Shown here: positions 36,466-48,874 of the stretch, one piece after another | How positions within the stretch are numbered: position 1 is the stretch's first letter | Layout: each line of letters opens with the position of its first letter | From: Aaosphaeria pasadenensis | Lineage: Eukaryota; Ascomycota; Dothideomycetes; Pleosporales | Length of the DNA stretch: 64,000 nt | Assembly: GCA_022813625.1 (NCBI GenBank) | Contig: JAKLMB010000001.1 | Span: 1,798,001-1,862,000, forward strand | Reading direction: 5' to 3' | Program-made: the position numbers and the translations under genes | Notes under the pieces: model-generated | What the model saw: only the letters and a program-made list of their open reading frames with translations | The model's database searches: none | Told to the model about the DNA's origin: nothing

Positions 36466-38834
36466 GACGATTCTGTACGATGGGATGCTTTGTTACTGAT
36501 GTTGGTCGGCGTGTTTTGGCTGACCAAAGGGGGGGATATAGGATAGATGAGCGATTGAGTGAGCGATTGTATTTGTACAAAACATGAATTGAAGAAGATT
36601 ACCTTCTCTAAACATGCCCCCGTCGAGAAATGTGATGTGAGCAGCATACCTTTCAACCACATTTTACCTTTCATCCTGTCCACATGCGTGATCTTTGATT
36701 ATCTTCTCTGGATCTCATGATGAGTTTACCTCACTCCGCGTCCACTGGCCGCCTCAACTCAGCCCCCTACGCTCCAAGCTCTCGGTCTTGCATAAGATAT
36801 ACTAATCCAGAAACAACACAAAATCAAGCTTCCACCGCCTTCGAACTGAAATTCAAAGCCACATAGTGTAGCTACGTACGGCGTCAATTGCGACCAAAAA
36901 GAGGAGAAGGAAAGTTCCCAGCATAACACTTTCCCCAGCATTACAGACTCAGTTTCCGACAAGTGCTGGTATCGGCGAGAGAGAGGGAGAGAGAGGCTTG
37001 AAAACGATCGAAGAAGACTGGTATGGTCTCCCTACTCTTGCTTTGCTGGGTTCTGCGGTATGTGTGGTTGTTTGTGTTGTTGGGGGTACTTAAGTGCGGT
37101 GTTGGAGGGATCGTGGAGAGGAGGGCTTGTGGTGGTTTGGAATTTAATTATATTTTGTATACAGCTGCTTGGATGTTTATTTCTTTTAGGGGGGTGTACA
37201 CGGATGGAAGGGTGGAGGTGTGTTTGTTTGCATTTGTTTTTGGGTTTGTTTTGGGTGGTAATATGAATGGGAGAGAGAGCATAGTGGCGTGTAATGCGTG
37301 GATGGTGAACATAGTATGGATGTATACTATGAGTACAAATTTCTGGGAAAGAGATTTCATCACCACACCTATGAATTCCAGTTAGATGTAATAGAAGTGT
37401 CGGGCATATAGTTGGTTGCTCGAGTAGAAATGTGCACTGCTATGATGTTGGGTTGTCTTAGACGAGCATATGCTCCAATATAGGCATCTTACCATTCATC
37501 ATCTTTTGCTTCTGGCTGACATTGTGTAGTTAAATGGTAATGAATTTTTCATCGACATCTTAACGGTGCTTCCTGGACTTACCAATATCGACATTTCGTC
37601 TTGAACCCGCTACGCGCGAATACCTCACTTTTCGCAATGTCGATCATTCGCAATCTTCTCTAGTGACAACTCACACTCAACCTTACATTCCCATTCAAGC
37701 ATGTTTGGCGAGGACAATAATAAGCCGACCCACGACAAACAATAACGACACGCATAACCCATTGCATTACCTCCTACACTAGGAGCTTCCTCGCACAGTA
37801 CTACTCGTATGAGCCAGTTCGCCCTACTCCTTGGCGCATTAGCCAGATCAGCGCGACCAATGCCCCACGGCCATCTCTCCTCTCGCCTCCCCCCGACACA
37901 ATCCCGTGTGCTAGCCCTGCCGAGCCAAACCCAGAAAACGCATGTTTTGCGAAGGTTTGCGCCGGTACGGCCGTTCTGCGATGGGGTGAACCTTACCAGA
38001 TGGCATTTTCTCGCGCGACGGAGGGCAATGCGGTGCGGTGCGGTACGGTGCGGCGCGTCGTTGGTGTGGGCTTGGAAGGGGGTTTAGGGTTGGAGTTAGC
38101 GATTGACGATGTAAGGGTCTGCTGGCATGATGATGGGGGATATTTAAGGCGGCCTCTGCCCTGTTGTTCGTGGGAGGATTTTTTGTCGCTTTTGTTCGTC
38201 GATGACGAGTTTTGGTTGGCAGGCCTGTTAAACTGCTATGCTTCTATTCATATGAATGCGATAGGGTTGCCTCTTCACCAATTGATCAAAGCTAACTCGC
38301 TACTCCTTACCATCGTCCGTCTTGATGTTTATGTGTGTTGTACATACAAAAGACGAATTGGAACTCTCTCACCATGGAAGTCTTGATCACCATGACTAAG
38401 TGTATTCCCGATCCTCACCTGTTTCGAGGCATGCAATCAATCCTTTCTCACATGGATTGAATAACATCCATATACCAGAACAGTTCGTCGTCTCTGGTTA
38501 TGGATTCTTCTCTAACGGGCCGATTGGAACATCGCACTATGCCGCCGGTAGAACCGTTAGCCATGTGACCTGACGAGGGGCTGGCTGATACGAACGCACC
38601 TCTACCGCTTGGCAACGATGCCTCGGCCTCGTTACATCCAAGAATCCTTCCTATTTTCCCATCCTTCTATTGCATCATTCTGCGCTTGTTGTCGATTTCA
38701 TTAATCTAGACAATTTTTTCCGGATTGGATTTACCCCGTGGAGTATTCTTTGTCATAGCGGCATAGCTTGCATCGCAAACCCGCGTCCCGTCCACAAATG
38801 GGCGTTCTAGCTTGTTCAGCTTGAAAAAAGGAAG
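36466..38834. other. Gene-free region SET9 / Zn2Cys6 gene
   Basis: 2.37 kb: the SET9 3' flank, then the upstream region of the regulator. It contains a second (GGTGC)n array (38029-38053). A few frames of 90-130 codons occur but have skewed, repeat-driven composition and no motif. Confidence 0.45.
38029..38053. repeat. GCGGT pentamer microsatellite
   Basis: TGCGG units with one TACGG variant, the same family and orientation as the array at 33256-33294. Confidence 0.75.
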
Positions 38835-40540
38835 ATGCCCAAGCGTTCGACTGGCTGCTTTGAATGCAGGAAAAGAAAGGTTCGATGTGACGAGGGAAAA
38901 CCAGAATGTAAAACTTGCCTTAAGCGTGGAACCAAATGCCCGGGCTACAGACCGACACAGTCATTCGTGCTCCATGCCTTTGACGAAAAGAGCGCTCGGC
39001 CAGAGCTCATCAAGGAGGACGAGAACCGATATAAATATTCCAACCACGCACCAGCAGCACAGAAAATAGACCAAAGCGGCAATCGACCAATTCTACCGAC
39101 TCCCCCATCATCTGCACATTCACCATCGAGATACTCTTCGTCCGACTCTGGAGATCGGACGCGCCGTTCGCAGGCGAATTTAGCAAATGCTCCGCTGCCC
39201 CAGCAAGTCAGCCCCGTTGCAATTGAGCGTGTGCAGCACATTGGAACTTTCCTGGAGCTTTATATGCCACAGCCGAAGAATGAAGTTTTTACGCCTCCAA
39301 CATCGTTGATGTTTGCGCTTCCTAACATTCCCGCGGCGAAGAAGGTCTTCTCGTGTGCGCTTGACGCTTTGTCTGCTGCTCAGCTTACAGTATCGTACAA
39401 GAATTACCCCTTGATTAATAGAGCAAGATCTCTATATGGAACGGCACTAGGTCAGATGATGAAGACGATTATGCAGCCGGGGAGCCCGCATGATGACTAT
39501 ACACTGCTCGCCACCTATTTACTTACTCTTTATGAGGTACTTAACGCAACCTCGGCGCAGTGATTACATCCCAGAAGTGCTAACAGGATATGTGCAGGTA
39601 TTTGTAGGCGTTTCTCAAGGCCATGGCTTCTTCTATCATGTCCAAGGTCTCCTTCACATTCTCAACCAACGCGGACCTGCTTCGATACGGTCGAAGCTGG
39701 CCATGGACACTTATCACGGAATCCGTTACAATTCGGTAGTGATGCCCCTTAAAACGTGACCTACATGCGGTTCTAACTTTACATATATAGCTGTCCCTTG
39801 GATACCACTTACGCAAAGCCTCCATGCTCGACACTCCCGAATGGCTTGCCGTGACCGCCAAAGCCGCCAAAGTAGACCCCTACGTCGCCTTAATTGACAT
39901 CTGCATCTCGATCCCGCGCCTCCTCGAGCGCACGGACAAGCTCACTCGAGCCAAAGCAACAGCTGCCGAGTTCGAAGAAGTGATCAACGACTCCCAGACG
40001 CTCGCGGACCGGGGCTTCGCATGGTTCGCTAGCTTCCAAGAGAATCACGGCCCTCTGTACACCAACGTGCCCATTGACACCGTCGACGGCTTCTTCGACC
40101 CGGCAGACAAGACGTACGACCCAGTGTACGCCTACAAGTCGTTCGCGGCGTCCAACATGTGCTCGATCTACTGGATGAGCATGCTGATCATGCGCTCCAA
40201 CATGTTCCTCCTCGTCCGCACGCACCGCAAACTAGAACCCAAGCAACTGTTCATGTGGGACCGCGAGCTCTCCGGCTTCGCGGACAGTATCTGTCGAGGC
40301 GTGCCGTTCAGTTGCAGACCAGCGGCTGGCTATGTTGGTCGATTTGGGCAATTGACGCCGCTGATTGTCGCGAGGAAGTATTACACGGCGAAAGGGGCGG
40401 CAAAGGAGGCTGCTTGGTGCGAGAAGGTATATTATGGCGCGAAGGTTCCGGGATTGTACTCCCCGCCGCAGTATGCAGTGCCGCTTGAACAGCATAAGGG
40501 GTATACGGAGTTTGTACAGAATACGAAGAGGTATATATGA
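38835..40540 (+). CDS. Zn(II)2Cys6 fungal transcription factor (529 aa)
   Basis: Three exons: 38835-39536, 39598-39735 and 39791-40540. The introns are 61 nt and 55 nt, both phase 0. The binuclear cluster is at the very N-terminus: C8, C11, C18, C25, C28 and C35, spaced CX2CX6CX6CX2CX6C, with the basic RKRKVRC stretch. A Ser/Pro-rich linker (about 70-130) follows, then a helical regulatory region from about residue 140 with no zinc motif. The layout resembles the large fungal Zn2Cys6 group with a Fungal_trans_2-type middle region. It should be a nuclear DNA-binding regulator; its targets are unknown. It precedes two oxidoreductase genes on the same strand, which might be coincidence. Confidence 0.86.
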
Positions 40541-41674
40541 TGTTGATATTTACGATTTGATGGCTAGTTTGTAGGTTTCATGAGCGTACATAAAAGCTCC
40601 ACACTTTACCTTAGCGAATGTTCGTTCAGAATTCATCTTTGGGGAGATATATCTTTTGTTTCTAGGCGACACGGTGTACATACATATATCCATGTATGGC
40701 ACACACAAAGCAAACATGTACAGAAATCACAAGGTGCCATCCTTGCACAGATACATACCTCAATTCACCAACCGCTACCACGTGGTCTTGAATCTTGATA
40801 CAACGCATCAGGTCTTGCCGTGTTTCGCCGCATTCGTCCTCCAACGCGAGTCATGCGCATGAAGGACGACCACCCCGCCTTGACATCTAGAAGCTTGCAA
40901 GTCCACCCCGCCAACCCCCACCAATTGAAGCTCAACTGTCGCTTTCAAAGACGATTCGAGTCAGGACAGTCAGTCAAAGTATGAATGCAAGCATCGATAT
41001 TTATTGAAAGACGTTACTGATGCATATATGTACATATTTTGCAGCATCTTAATTGACCACATAGTTACCCAGATCATACAGTTTGTGAAACAGCGAGCAT
41101 CATTATATACCATGTTCTTCTAGCTGTGCTCGTCCAACCCATGTATGGCATGATCTCAACACAAACCAACACGTAACCAAAAAGTCCTACCTCCTTGCCC
41201 GGACGAAACCACCAGGGCGTAAAATGCACTTGTCATCAATTGCTGATCTCCTTAAACGCATGCGGCGACTACATTGCATGGCACTGTCCCATTGAGCGAG
41301 CCAACACCCTGGTGGACAGCTTTTTACCTCGGCAGCTATTTGTTTGGTACGAGAGTTCACGACTAAACACTAAACCACGGGGGTTTCGAGCACGAACGAA
41401 CAGAAGGATGGCGAAGAAAATTGGGAATTGCTTTGAAATCAATTGTCGTAACCATACATCCCGTTCCAACTTTACATGAAACAGAGATTGTGCATATATG
41501 AATTGACTTTGCCTTTCGTTCAACGCTTCCCACATTTGTCTGTTTGAATACTGTACTAGAACGTATTCCTACACCCCACACCGCACTATCCCCTCCACAC
41601 TCTTCATTCCTCCTACAACCCCTCCATACACCGACTTTGAAGAATAAGAAAAAAGAACATCACAAACAAACACC
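40541..41674. other. Intergenic region Zn2Cys6 / MDR oxidoreductase
   Basis: 1.13 kb, AT-rich in the middle (about 40990-41110). No gene is visible. The last ~90 bp are a CT/CA-rich leader before the oxidoreductase ATG. Confidence 0.5.
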
Positions 41675-42793
41675 ATGTCCGGCCAACAAACCCGCCAATG
41701 GGTCCTCGCGAACCCGCCCAAAGCCGACCCCGTCCTCGACGGCCCCAACGCCACCTTCTCCCTCACCACGACCACGCTCCCCAAACTCGGCGCCGACGAA
41801 GTCCTCGTCAAGGTCCTCTACCTCTCCAACGACCCCGCGCAGCGCGGCTGGATCCAAGACGGCATGGACCCAGAGCGACTGTACACGGAGCCCGTGGTCA
41901 AGGGCGACGTGATGCGGTCGTACGCCGTGGGCGAGGTCGTCGAGTCGAGCTCGGAGGCGCTCAAGGTCGGACAATTGGTGACGGGGTCGGCGGGGTGGAC
42001 CGAGTACGCGGTGTTGAATGCGAAGGAGGTGCGCGCTGTCCAGGCGGACGAGAAGTCCGGGATCAGGCCTACGCACTTCGTTGGTGCGCTCGGTGGCACC
42101 GGGTTGACGGCGTACTATGGGCTTGTTGACATTGCGGAGGCGAAGGCGGAGGATGTGGTCGTGGTTTCTGGGGCCGCGGGCGCGACGGGGAGTATGGTCG
42201 TGCAGATTGCGAAGCACATTGTTGGTGCTAAGAGGGTTATTGGTATCGCGGGTGGGGAGAAGAAGTGTAGGTGGGTGGAGAGCTTGGGTGCAGATGTCTG
42301 TGTTGATTATAAGGCGGCGGATTTCAAGGAGCAGCTGAAGAAGGCGACGGATGGTTTCGTGGATGTTTACTTTGATAATGTCGGTGGTGAGATCTTGGAT
42401 CTCATGTTGACAAGGGTCAAGAGGTTTGGTCGTATCGCTGCTTGCGGTGCCGTCTCTACATACAATTCGTTTGGTGAGGGTGGAGTCAAGAACTGGTTCG
42501 AGGTAAGTCGATTGTCGCAAGTCTATGTTGGAAGAGCATCAGTCATTGACCGTGAGATCTAGATCATCGTCAACCGAATTACCGTCAAGGGTTTCATTGT
42601 CACCGATGCCATCATGTCAGGCAAGACTGGACCCATGATCCAGAACATAGTCCAGAAGATCAAGGAGGGTAAGATCAAGATCGGTGAGGACAGCGAGACC
42701 GTTGTGCCCACTGCTTTCGAGGACATCCCCAAGACGTGGACATTGCTCTTCTCTGGAGGTAACACCGGAAAGCTCGTCACACAGATTAAGTGA
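41675..42793 (+). CDS. Zinc-free MDR NADP-dependent oxidoreductase, PTGR/LTB4DH-like (352 aa)
   Basis: Two exons, 41675-42502 and 42563-42793, with a 60-nt phase-0 intron. The N-terminal GroES-like part includes LSNDPAQRGWIQD, typical of the leukotriene-B4 dehydrogenase/prostaglandin reductase branch of medium-chain reductases. The Rossmann part has the dinucleotide motif SGAAGATGS (AxxGxxG) followed by AKRVIGIAGGEKKCRWVESLGADVCVDY. No catalytic zinc cysteine cluster is present, so it is a quinone- or enone-type reductase, not a classical alcohol dehydrogenase. It likely reduces alpha,beta-unsaturated carbonyls with NADPH in the cytosol; the natural substrate is not deducible. The C-terminus ends normally (GGNTGKLVTQIK). 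Confidence 0.88.
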
Positions 42794-44321
42794 AGAGAAA
42801 GTGATACTCGTATCTAAAACTGAGAAAGTATCCGAAGACGGGAAAAGAGGTCACTTGACGTTGGATTAAGGCTTTTCGCATATTCCACTATCGGATGCCA
42901 CCCCAGTAGTCAGCACTTATATGTGCTTGAACCAATTAGCAATTGCAAAGAAATATAAACATTCCAGGCGTCACCGTCTCACGGAGGGATGAAATGATCT
43001 CATACAATCAAAACGACGTCTTACTTCAATCGCATTATGACATGGTGCATCAAGGCCTCCTCACTCTCTCGCTGTACCCCTCTTCCGATACAATCGCACG
43101 CAATCTTCAACATATATGTGATAAACCATTATCACAACCCAGAGCGATTCACCCTATCTTTTGTAAAGAGGTTTCAGATTACAATTATGGGTCACATGTA
43201 CCAGATGTGCAGCTTGCCCACGTGCAGTAGAGTGGGCTTGTCGGTGTCGATCAAGCATGTCAGCGAGTGGTCTGTCAGACCTGCCAATGTGCGTGTAGGT
43301 ATATCTGTTGTACCACCGGCAACCAATATGGCCCGCATCCTCCGCGGGTTAGAGTAGTTAACGGTCTAAGAATTTTCCTTCTGGCTCTTGAGGCGATTGC
43401 GAAGAACGGAACCCATATGCAAACTGTATTTATCCGGTGGTCTCGTTGTTCCAGCTACTGGGCGCGAAGGTTCGCGCTTAGCAGTTTACCCGCCACGCCA
43501 CGCCCGTATTGGCGTGGGACTGGAGGGGCAACTCTGATGTCCAACATGGGAAACCCCACCATCGACTTCGTTGAAGTACCGTAGTACACTTTCTTCTTCC
43601 ATTCGCAATGTCCACACGCGCCACGAAGAAAAAAAAAGCCTTTTTCTTTTTAGGATTGGATACCAGTGATGTGAACAAATGCGAGCTTCATCAAAGTATG
43701 GAATTCAATTGACATGGGATGAAGCGATTGTTGTTGAATGACATACATGCTCCCCCTCTTTCTTATACATACTCGTACATACATCATGCAAACAGCCATG
43801 GCAAAACGCATCCCCAAGCTCGGGGCGAGATGTACACCACAGACCGATCCACCGGACTCGTGACAAGGTAAGGAACGTAACGGAATGAGGAAAGGTTGAC
43901 CGGTGGCATTGGATGAAGACACAGCGAGTAGCCTGTAACAGAAACCGTGGCTGCGGGTTAAAGACGCAGGGTCGTTTACATCCGCCGCCGTGCGCCCGTG
44001 ATAAGTTTCTTCTGGTTTGTTTATACGTGCGTGTATGTATAGGACAGGGTGGACGGCGCATTTCACTATTCACTAGATACGTATCGAGGACCCTGGCGTC
44101 TGCTGTTCTTAATAATTCCGCTGTTGCTGTTGCTTCTGTTGCTTGCGCCCGTCAAACCTGAACTCGAAGAGGACCCTTATATAAACCCACCCATCCTCCC
44201 ACGCTGCTCCCACATTCGATTCCTCCCACTCTCTTCACTTGCATCTTTCGACCTTGTTCGATCTTCCCGAAGAAATAGAAAAAGATACCCCCAGCCACAT
44301 TAGCAATCACATACCGCAAAT
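42794..44321. other. Intergenic region MDR oxidoreductase / xylose reductase
   Basis: 1.53 kb without a supported gene. It includes a poly-A/T-rich spot (43620-43660) and, near the end, a TATA box and CT-rich leader for the xylose reductase. I found no GGCTAA/GGCTAG XlnR-type site in the last 700 bp. Confidence 0.5.
44178..44185 (+). promoter_or_regulatory. TATA box of the xylose reductase gene
   Basis: TATATAAA 137 bp before the ATG, followed by a pyrimidine-rich leader (44200-44260), the usual layout of a strongly expressed fungal promoter. Confidence 0.5.
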
Positions 44322-45746
44322 ATGGTCAACGTCCCATCCATCGAGCTCAACGATGGCAACAAGATGCCCCAGGTCGGCTTCGGCTTGTGGAAGGTAGAGA
44401 ACGACAAGGCAGCAGACATTGTCTACAATGCCATCAAGACTGGCTACAGACTCTTCGACGGAGCTTGCGGTATGTTCTCCTCCAATTCCTTTCGAGTCAA
44501 TACGGCCTATGTATGGCGGGCGCAAACCGTGGCGTTTGAATCCAAATTCGAAGCTTAGGCCGGCAATTCGATGGGTCAATTGATAATCGAGAAGCTGAAG
44601 CACGCACACACGAGCTCCTACCGGGCTTACTCGCCTTCGCTGGATAATCTCCTGCGTTGCCCGGCGACACAAAGTGCCGTGCTGAAGCTACGCTTGACTT
44701 GACGTTTACCACTTCGGCTTTCTGTCCCGCTAATCCGGGGAGGTTGCCTCGACCCCTGCAAGATCGCCAAACATCCTCATCTGGGGAATGGACGTCACTT
44801 GATCGAGCTCTTTTTTTGATTTCTCCGAAATGGCGAGAAAGAACCGCACTAATTTGAATGGTTAGATTACGGTAACGAGGTCGAGGCCGGTCAGGGTGTC
44901 GCACGCGCCATCAAGGAGGGCATCGTGAAGCGCGAGGAGCTCTTCATCGTGTCCAAGCTATGGAACACCTTCCACGAGCCCGAGCAGGTCGAGCCCATTG
45001 TCAAGAAGCAGCTTGCGGACTGGGGTATCGACTACTTCGACCTCTACGTGATCCACTTCCCCGTCGCCATCAAGTACGTCGCCCCTGAGGTGCGATACCC
45101 ACCGGGCTGGTTCGTCGACGGCGACTCCAAGGTCGAGTACAGCAAGGCATCCCTCCAGAGCACATGGCACGCATTCGAGGACATTCAGAAGAAGGGCCTC
45201 GCAAAGAGCATCGGCGTGTCCAACTACTCCGGCGCGCTCCTCCTCGACCTCTTCGCCTACGCCAACACCAAGCCTGCGACCCTCCAGATCGAGCACCACC
45301 CCTACCTCGTGCAGCCCAAGATCCTCGAGCTGGCCAAGTCGGAGAACGTCGCCGTCACCGGATACTCGTCGTTCGGCCCGCAGTCCTTCATCGACGGCGA
45401 CATGTCGCTCGCTGAGACCGTGCCTCTCCTCTTCGACCACCCCGTCATCAAGAAGGTCGCGGACGCACACAGCAAGACGACCGCGCAGGTGCTGCTGCGA
45501 TGGGCCACCCAGCGCGGCCTTGCCGTCATTCCCAAGAGCTCTTCCCAGGGCCGTCTCGAGCAGAACTTGGACGTGACCAGCTTCGACCTCACCGAGGAGG
45601 AGATTGGCGAGATTTCGGGCTTGGACAAGAACCTGAGGTTCAACGCTCCTCTCAACGTACGTCTTTCATATCTTTCAGTATTCATGATAGGAACATTTCA
45701 ACTGACTTGAAAATAGTGGGGCATCCCCATCCCACTTTTCTCTTAA
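44322..45746 (+). CDS. XYL1: NAD(P)H-dependent D-xylose reductase, aldo-keto reductase 2 family (322 aa)
   Basis: Three exons: 44322-44469, 44866-45656 and 45717-45746. Introns are 396 nt (phase 1) and 60 nt (phase 0). The length equals the usual fungal xylose reductase (318-324 aa). The AKR catalytic tetrad is intact: D46, Y51, K80 and H113. Family signatures are GYRLFDGACDYGNE, YLVQPKILELAKSENV, GYSSFGPQSF and VIPKSSSQGRLEQN, the loop that contacts the adenosine phosphate of NADPH. The protein ends NWGIPIPLFS, as in the family. It reduces D-xylose to xylitol, the first step of pentose use, and can act on L-arabinose. The first intron is unusually long for this window. The symbol is by family; XyrA/Xyl1/Xyl2-type names vary between species. 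Confidence 0.93.
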
Positions 45747-46861
45747 GCAAACCTCAAAGACAAAGAGAGGAAGAGATGATAGAGAGACAGAGGAAGAAAC
45801 AAGCGTTGGAACACGACTGATGACTTAATTCGCAGCCTTTTGCAAACGAACCATCGATCACGGAACTGCAAATGGACCTTTCTTTCATTTGGAAGACCTA
45901 GCTGGCGTTTTTGAAAGACTTAGCTACAATAGTGGTGTATGATGTAGACGACGTCATACTTACCCTGAAGCCCTATATACACACATCTATATATATCCAC
46001 ACAGCATTTCTCCATAATCCTTGCTTCATGATGTTTCGTTCATGCGTGACCCAGGTGAGATGTCTATCAATAAGGTACTGCCCAGTCCATGCAAAAAAAA
46101 AAAAACTTATGTACTCCCGAATCATCCCAAGAACATATGGGAATATACCTAAGAAACAACTATCGAATCGATAAAACCAAAACGTCAATCTAGTACTCCA
46201 TACGCACTATCATATCCATCCTATCAATCAATCGTCACTCTGCTAAATACGTTCCCTTTTATCGATTGTCATGTCACGTTTCTAAATTAAGCAATCCCTC
46301 CGAATGCGTCATTCCTGTTTCTTGAGCTCCTTAGCACTAGCGAAAACAAGACTTATCCACTTTCGCTCGGGATCATCCACTGGCCAAAATATTGGAAACT
46401 CCACAAAAAAAGAAACACAGAGGGGAGCCAAGATGGGTTGAACGTCATGGACTGGTTTTGGGGGTTTATTGGATGATGAAACGGTAGAAAATAAAAATAG
46501 TAATGGAAAGGGAGATGGGAATTGGAAATGAGTTGATTGATGGTAATGGACGATGGTGATGAAGGGGTCAGTTGTGAGCAGAGGTTTAGTTACTGACTTG
46601 GTGGAAAGTATTTCATTTTCGTCTTCTTCATTGGAGTCCTTCATCAATTAATTGAAAATAAAATCTATCCTAACTCACCTCTAACAAATTCACAAAAAAT
46701 TGAATACCTAACCGTGTATTTTTTTGAGTACTACATCCCCAGCCAACCAACGATCACAAACCCCAAGACCTCAACTTCCAAAGTACCACCTCTTCCAGCA
46801 AAAAACACTCACAGGTCCTCACCCGATGCCCCATCCCGCAAACCGCCTAGACCGCCCCGAC

Positions 46862-46890
46862 CGACCGCACCGCACCGCACCACATCGCAT
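46862..46890. repeat. Inverted GGTGC pentamer microsatellite
   Basis: CGCAC/CACCG units with CACAT and CGCAT ends. Read on the - strand it is the same GGTGC/GGTGT/GATGC family as at 33256-33294. Confidence 0.7.
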
Positions 46891-47645
46891 GGTCCGGAAC
46901 GCACGCACGATAAGCCGCCGATCCCTCGCCCGGATCTCGGGGGAGGCTCTTTCGCGAAAGTCCAGTCGCTAGGCACCTCCATCGTACAACTACTTTCGGC
47001 GATGCGGCGTTGGCGTTGTGCGAAAGGCCGGGCTTGCGGAGAAGAGTTACCTGCGCGTCGCGGGGGAGTTGAAGACAAACTACGGAGAAATGTTCATGAG
47101 ATAGGTAACTATGAGGTTTGATAGGAGTAAGGAGATTTGGTAAGGCATGTTGGTGCATTGTTGTTGGGTTGGAGATTGGAGATTGGGGGGTTGGGTGACA
47201 TGTCGTGACGAGTCGTCTCGTAAGCAGCCCTAAACGTGTTTTCGGGTGCACGTTTTTTTGGTGTGTGGATCAATGGGAGGTTGGGTTTGGCATTAGTAGG
47301 TTGGGAATGGGAGGTTGAGTGGGTTTGTGTTTTTTTCTTTTCTATTTGTTTTCGTTTTTAATTATTGACTATGTGGTGTTAGACAGGTATTTAGGTATTT
47401 GCTGTGTGCCTAGGATTTTATGTCGCATTGGAGTGTTGTTGCGCAATGTGAGCGGATTGCGTATTAGAGGGTGTATGTGCGTTTAAGAGATATAATCAAT
47501 TACGTGGAGACAATGATGAGAACAGGAAAATAACATCGAAACTGACGATCAACTATTGAACAATAAATCCAAGAACAAGATGGGCAAGGCTGGGAATGGC
47601 CATTCTGCGGACTTTCAACATTCCTACTTTTCCTTGTTGCGGTGC

Positions 47646-47670
47646 CGGTGCGAGTGCGAGTGCGAGTGCA
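47646..47670. repeat. GTGCGA hexamer microsatellite
   Basis: Three to four GTGCGA units ending GTGCAT, after GGTGCCGGTGC. Intergenic. Confidence 0.7.
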
Positions 47671-48874
47671 TTGATGAAAGGTACGCCACGCCGCCGCCGT
47701 ACCGGGGTCGGGCGTTGAACGATTGGGCAGGACGCCTGACAGGATCATGAAAATTCGAGGCCGAAGCCGATGGATGATCATTATCGTTATTGCTGGCATT
47801 TACGGAGTATACTTGCGCAATTGTTCACCTTCCCATCTTGTCAATGCGTGTGACTGGCCGAGGGAGGACAACGCGTGGCATTTTTGGTCATTGGACTTGA
47901 ATTGACGCGGTGGCTGGTTGGGGCATGTTTTCGATTGATGGGGTTCTTTGGAGTTGTGCTTGGGGTTTACTGTGTAGAGAAGTACTTCCGTATGTGGTTG
48001 GGTACCTAAGTAATTATCAGGTATTCAGTGTTTAAGTATATTAGTTAGGGACATTATTGATCAATGATAATGAAAGATGAAACATGCCGCCTGCACGCGA
48101 CCACCACCATCGTCGTCTACCAGTTAGTAACGAAGATCATTTGTGTCTCTAAGTTACCTAGCATGCCTTAAGGTACTCAAGTAACGGAGTAGATACAGTG
48201 TATTATCGACCTACTCACCTACTGTTATGTCCTTAGTCTCTTATGCAGGTCCCCCGTCCGTATTCCACCTGACTGATAAACGGCCACCATCTTCCCGCCC
48301 TTGCTCCATTATTCTGCTATCTAAGCACTCTATTCGTCCGAAAAGCTTCAAAGAACAATTACTTCCCCCTCATATATCTTAAAGGAAAACCCTACAATTA
48401 TTTGCAAAGACAGGTCTCAGCTTCGATCACCACCAGTCTATTACGATTTATAATAACTCCCCGATCCATGACGTCGTGCTCACAGTTTAAACGTTGAACT
48501 GTGCTGGCGCCTGCGGGACCCGCGGGACCTCCGGAACACCTAGCTCACACGCTCTACAGAGACCTACTTAGGTTCACAGTAATCATCGTAATCGTCCCAC
48601 TACTCAATACAGAAAGGGTCAGGATTGGACTGGACTGGATTGGAGTGGAGTGGACAGGTCAGGAAATATCGAATTCCTACCTAAATATCAGTCAGCACCC
48701 TTCCGCCTTTTCAATTCAATTCAATATCTACCTGCCTCACGCCAACCTACCGTCCTATATCCTTCCACTATCACCAATCCTCACCTCCACGGACTCGACG
48801 AGACTCCAGAACCCCATCACACGCACGAGAACGTTTCCCCTCGCCTCCGGGGGGATATTATCGCCAATCCCCCA

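Larger units (their letters stand above)
45747..48874. other. 3.1-kb gene-free region
   Basis: No gene I can support, though one minus-strand frame (46309-46647) has a plausible last exon (see findings). It contains an inverted (GGTGC)n-type array (46862-46890), GTGCGA units (47646-47670), TACGGAGTA (47801-47809) and a GGATTGGACTGGACTGG-type run (48622-48655). Confidence 0.45.

Noticed and set aside
37023..37385. Hydrophobic 120-codon frame that might be a small membrane protein
   Set aside because: Composition follows T/G-rich intergenic DNA; no splice sites, motif or conserved-looking block.
43600..44321. XlnR-type (GGCTAA/GGCTAG) sites before the xylose reductase
   Set aside because: None found on either strand in the last 700 bp; only non-matching GTAGCC.
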